From: Dehalococcoidia bacterium
Lineage (GTDB): Bacteria; Chloroflexota; Dehalococcoidia; GIF9; AB-539-J10
Length of the DNA stretch: 8,047 bases
Direction of reading: 5' to 3'
Assembly: GCA_030603265.1 (NCBI GenBank)
Contig: JAUVYD010000059.1
Coordinates: 1-8,047 of the forward strand
The translations under genes and the position numbers were made by a program. Below, in pieces: positions 5,515 to 8,047 of this stretch (positions are counted from its first letter, which is position 1; each line of letters begins with the position of its first letter). The notes beneath the pieces are model-generated. The model saw nothing but the letters and a program-made list of their open reading frames with translations, was not told where the DNA came from and ran no database searches.

Positions 5515-6489
5515 ATGGCGAAGCGAGTGTTTTCAGGAGCCCGCCCTACCGGCCGACAGCATATAGGCAACTACTTCGGCCACATCATGAACCTCATCGC
5601 TCTCGAGGAGGAATACGACTGCTTTGACTGCGTTGTTGACCTCCATGCGCTGACCACAATCGAGAGCACTGTAACCCTGCAGCAAGACATCAGCGACATG
5701 GTACTGGACTGGTTAGCCGCAGGTGTCGACCCTGCGAAGAGCGTGATCTTTGTTCAATCACACGTTCCTGAGATAACCGAGCTTCACCTGCTGCTCAGCA
5801 TGGTAACCCCTCTCAGCTGGCTGCTCCGGGTGCCAACGTTCAAGGAAAAAGTCAAGATGAACCCTCAGAATGTCAACTATGGCCTCGTAGGGTATCCGGT
5901 CCTCATGACAGCGGACATCGTTCTCTACAAGGGTGAGGTGGTTCCTGTGGGGGAGGACCAGTTGCCTCATCTGGAGATGGCTCGCGAGATCGTGCGCCGA
6001 TTCAACTCGATGTTCGGCGACGTGTTTCCTGAGCCACAGGCGAAGTTGACGGAGTTTCCGATGATAGTGGGCCTCGACGGCAGGCAGAAGATGAGCAAGA
6101 GCGCCGAGAACTACATCGAGATTGCCTCAAGCCCGGACGAGATTCGCAAGAGGGTGAGTGGCGCCTTCACGGACCCGCAGCGAGTGCGCAAGTCCGACCC
6201 CGGCCGCCCTGAAATCTGCAACGTCTACTCGCTGCGTCGAGTGTTCACGCCCGACAGAGTCGAGGAGGTTGCAGCCGCGTGTCGTGGCGCCGAGATCGGC
6301 TGCGTGCAGTGCAAGAAAGAGCTGGCAGAGGCTATCGCGGACTACTTCGGGCCGTTCCGCGAGCGCCGCGAGCAGCTTGCGCAGCGGCCGGGATACCTCC
6401 GCGAAGTCATCGAGGACGGCGCTCGGCGCGCTTCGGTTGTAGCACGCGTCACGATTGAAGAAGTGAAGACTGCCATGCACCTCAAGTGA
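5515..6489 (+). CDS. trpS: Tryptophan--tRNA ligase (TrpRS)
   Basis: A class I aminoacyl-tRNA synthetase of 324 residues, the normal bacterial length, charging tRNA-Trp in the cytoplasm. The HIGH-type motif is PTGRQHIGNY (11-20), the KMSKS motif is QKMSKS (191-196), and MTADIVLYKG (131-140) and GEDQLPHLEMAR (147-158) are characteristic TrpRS stretches. The frame is open back into the tRNA gene at 5407, but MAKRVFSGARPTG at 5515 is the conserved start. GGGAG lies ten bases upstream, a modest ribosome site. A notable feature of the C-terminal anticodon-binding part is C235-x20-C256-x6-C263-x2-C266, close to the C-x22-C-x6-C-x2-C motif that binds a [4Fe-4S] cluster in Thermotoga maritima TrpRS. 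It lies directly behind tRNA-Glu and converges on gatA. Confidence 0.98.
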   Translation: MAKRVFSGARPTGRQHIGNYFGHIMNLIALEEEYDCFDCVVDLHALTTIESTVTLQQDISDMVLDWLAAGVDPAKSVIFVQSHVPEITELHLLLSMVTPLSWLLRVPTFKEKVKMNPQNVNYGLVGYPVLMTADIVLYKGEVVPVGEDQLPHLEMAREIVRRFNSMFGDVFPEPQAKLTEFPMIVGLDGRQKMSKSAENYIEIASSPDEIRKRVSGAFTDPQRVRKSDPGRPEICNVYSLRRVFTPDRVEEVAAACRGAEIGCVQCKKELAEAIADYFGPFRERREQLAQRPGYLREVIEDGARRASVVARVTIEEVKTAMHLK

Positions 6490-6570
6490 GGCGTCCTGCA
6501 CGTATTCCCTCATCGCTGGTATCGCCCTGGCGGCCGTGCCCACGGTTCTGACGATCTCATCCACTGACAT
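6490..6570 (-). pseudogene. Possible truncated gene start antisense to the trpS end
   Basis: On the minus strand GAGGGAGGCGACC precedes an ATG at 6570, with five bases between GGGAGG and the start codon. The frame begins MSVDEIVRTVGTAARAIPAM and runs about 27 codons before entering the reverse complement of trpS, where it continues open to 6127 as an antisense shadow. The opening looks like an ordinary protein N-terminus with a helix, but I cannot assign a family. It may be the stump of a gene lost when trpS became its neighbour, or chance. It lies 126 nt downstream of the gatA stop on the same strand. Confidence 0.2.
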
Positions 6571-6696
6571 GGTCGCCTCCCTCGCGATTGGTCAACACTC
6601 GACAGCCCGGGGGCACTGAGCCGAACGGCACGATGGCAGAACATCTGGAGCGGTGACTGCACGGAGCGACAGTGGTAGCGGACCGGGAGTGAAGGG
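6490..6696. other. Convergent gap between trpS and gatA
   Basis: This 207-nt stretch separates the 3' ends of trpS and gatA. It holds no hairpin followed by a T run on either strand. The small inverted repeats present (TGAGG/CCTCA at about 6487-6511 and CCGTG/CACGG at about 6533-6544) are weak. The one noticeable element is a minus-strand ribosome-site-like sequence with an ATG at 6570, described separately. Nothing else here supports a gene. Confidence 0.5.
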
Positions 6697-8047
6697 CTAG
6701 AGCGCAGGCCTGCGCAGGTGCCATTCGGTCGCCTGCTCGTATGCGTGTGCTACACGTAACAGGGTGTCCTCGCGGAACCGGTCTGCCATGAGCTGCAGTC
6801 CCACAGGTAGCCCCGACACATAGCCCGCCGGCACGGAGAGGCCGGGTATGCCGGCGATATTGACCGGAAGTGTAAACACATCACTCAGGTACATCTGCAT
6901 CGGGTCATTGAGTTTTGACCCCAGTGGAAAGGGCACGGTCGGCGATGTGGGAGTGACGAGGACATCGTACTTCTGGAACGCCTCATCCAACTCCCGGCGT
7001 ATGAGATACCGCACCTTCTGAGCCTTGAGGTAGTAGGCGTCATAGTACCCGGCAGAAAGAGCGTACGTTCCCAGCATGATGCGCAGTTTGACCTCGTCAC
7101 CGAACCCCTGGCCCCGGGTATGTGCGAGGGCCTCCTCCGCCGTGCTTCCACCGACAGAGAGGCCGTACTTCACGCCGTCAAACCTTGCAAGGTTTGCAGA
7201 TGCCTCCGAGGGAGCAATGATGTAGTAGGCCGCAAGGGCATGCTCGGTTGAGGGCAAGGAGACATTCCTGTCGACATGGGCGCCAAGCTCATCAAGCACC
7301 CCGATCGCCTCTTCGATGCAGGCCCTTACCCCGGGCTGCATGCCCTCGATGAAGTACTCTCGGGGCACGCCGACTCGCAGCCCTCGGATGTCGTTCGAAA
7401 GGCACGCCGTGAAGTCGGGGACTTCAACGGGAGCCGACGTGGAATCCAGCTCGCACGGGCCCGCAATCGCGTTCATTACGAGTGCGCAGTCCTCAACGTC
7501 TCTGGCAAATGGGCCTATCTGGTCGAGGGAACTCGCGAACGCGACAAGCCCGAAGCGGCTCACGCGGCCATAGGTCGGCTTCAACCCCACAACTCCACAG
7601 AAGCCCGCTGGTTGCCTGATACTGCCCCCGGTATCCGACCCGAGCGAGAACAGAGCCTCGCCGCACGCGACGGCGGCTGCTGAACCACCGCTGCTGCCAC
7701 CGGGAACGCGGTCCAGATCCCACGGGTTATGCGTCGGGAAGAACGCCGAATGCTCGGTCGAGGACCCCATGGCGAACTCGTCCATGTTGGACTTGCCAAG
7801 CAGCACCGCCTGCTGTGACAACAGTCTCCTAATCACAGTGGCGTCATACGGCGGCACGAAGGATTCGAGTATCCGGGAGCCACAGGTCGTCTTGACCCCC
7901 TCGGTGCATAGCACGTCCTTCGCAATGAAGGGAATGCCGGTCAAGGCGCCGCCGTCACCACGGGAGAGCACACGATCCGCCTCGTCAGCCTGAGAAAGGG
8001 CGCGGTCAGCGCAGACGGAAATCAAGGCCCGCACAGCAGGCTCAACC
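6697..8047 (-). CDS. gatA: Asp/Glu-tRNA(Asn/Gln) amidotransferase subunit A, 5' end outside the window
   Basis: The amidase-signature subunit of GatCAB, which releases ammonia from glutamine so that GatB can convert Glu-tRNA(Gln) or Asp-tRNA(Asn) to the amidated form. The frame continues to the right edge without a start (residues VEPAVRALIS at the edge), leaving roughly 35-40 N-terminal residues unseen. The Ser-cisSer-Lys triad is intact. Counting from the valine codon at 8034, Lys39 is in PFIAKD, Ser114 in PGGSSGGS and Ser138 in DTGGSIRQP. The spacings of 75 and 99 match those of Staphylococcus aureus GatA (Lys79, Ser154, Ser178). The C-terminus EQATEWHLRRPAL is typical and ends at TAG 6697. 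gatC, if linked, would lie to the right. The gene converges on trpS. An 18-bp palindrome lies inside it at 7179-7196. Confidence 0.98.
   Translation of the reverse strand, partial: VEPAVRALISVCADRALSQADEADRVLSRGDGGALTGIPFIAKDVLCTEGVKTTCGSRILESFVPPYDATVIRRLLSQQAVLLGKSNMDEFAMGSSTEHSAFFPTHNPWDLDRVPGGSSGGSAAAVACGEALFSLGSDTGGSIRQPAGFCGVVGLKPTYGRVSRFGLVAFASSLDQIGPFARDVEDCALVMNAIAGPCELDSTSAPVEVPDFTACLSNDIRGLRVGVPREYFIEGMQPGVRACIEEAIGVLDELGAHVDRNVSLPSTEHALAAYYIIAPSEASANLARFDGVKYGLSVGGSTAEEALAHTRGQGFGDEVKLRIMLGTYALSAGYYDAYYLKAQKVRYLIRRELDEAFQKYDVLVTPTSPTVPFPLGSKLNDPMQMYLSDVFTLPVNIAGIPGLSVPAGYVSGLPVGLQLMADRFREDTLLRVAHAYEQATEWHLRRPAL
7179..7196. repeat. Perfect 18-bp palindrome within gatA
   Basis: CAAACCTTGCAAGGTTTG equals its own reverse complement over all 18 bases, with no spacer. 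It falls in the codons for the ANLARFD segment of GatA. It is far from any visible promoter. It could be a protein-binding site or chance coding sequence. Confidence 0.6.

Noticed and set aside
6490..6560. Possible terminators after trpS (TGAGG/CCTCA and CCGTG/CACGG repeats)
   Set aside because: The stems are only five pairs, the loops are 16 or 2 bases, and no T run follows on either strand.
1..8047. CRISPR array, insertion sequence, phage or toxin-antitoxin genes
   Set aside because: No regularly spaced repeats, transposase motifs, terminal inverted repeats or defence domains are visible on either strand.

Overview
The window is an ordinary-looking, G+C-rich bacterial chromosome segment of dense, mostly housekeeping genes. 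It shows no insertion sequence, phage gene, CRISPR array or rRNA. A low-potential iron-sulfur redox operon, a tRNA with encoded CCA and a GatCAB amidotransferase subunit suggest an anaerobe. The style of the flavin/ferredoxin glutamate-synthase genes reminds me of Chloroflexota (Dehalococcoidia-like) or anaerobic Firmicutes. That placement is an impression, not a phylogenetic result.

Left part (1-3443, all minus strand): one probable operon, read from right to left. It holds a four-cluster [4Fe-4S] ferredoxin (3443-2955), a stand-alone FMN-binding glutamate-synthase-type protein (GTG start at 2922, ending 1330), a small unrecognised protein with an Ig-like beta-sandwich signature (1228-860), HisH (839-228), and the N-terminus of an FAD/NAD(P) oxidoreductase that runs off the left edge (198-1). 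The redox members suggest an electron chain NAD(P)H -> FAD -> [4Fe-4S] clusters -> FMN -> amide or imine chemistry. The glutaminase and GXGXG parts of a glutamate synthase are not in view and may lie beyond the left edge.

Centre (3444-3729): a divergent control region with a promoter for each direction. The pyrG side has a perfect TTGACA-N17-TATAAT. The ferredoxin side has TTGACA-N17 with an extended -10. Three ACTAT repeats, spaced about whole helical turns apart, lie in and behind the ferredoxin promoter.

Right part: pyrG (CTP synthase), then a tRNA-Glu(CTC) with its own likely promoter, followed 29 nt later by trpS, all on plus. The TrpRS carries four cysteines in an arrangement close to the [4Fe-4S] motif of Thermotoga TrpRS. 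After a 207-nt convergent gap, gatA (amidase subunit of Asp/Glu-tRNA amidotransferase) runs in on minus from beyond the right edge.

Glutamine and glutamate nitrogen transfer links most of the window: glutamate-synthase-like FMN protein, HisH, PyrG, tRNA-Glu and GatA. The points most worth a second look are the atypical glutamate-synthase operon, with its altered cysteine layout and Ig-like partner, and the candidate Fe-S TrpRS.
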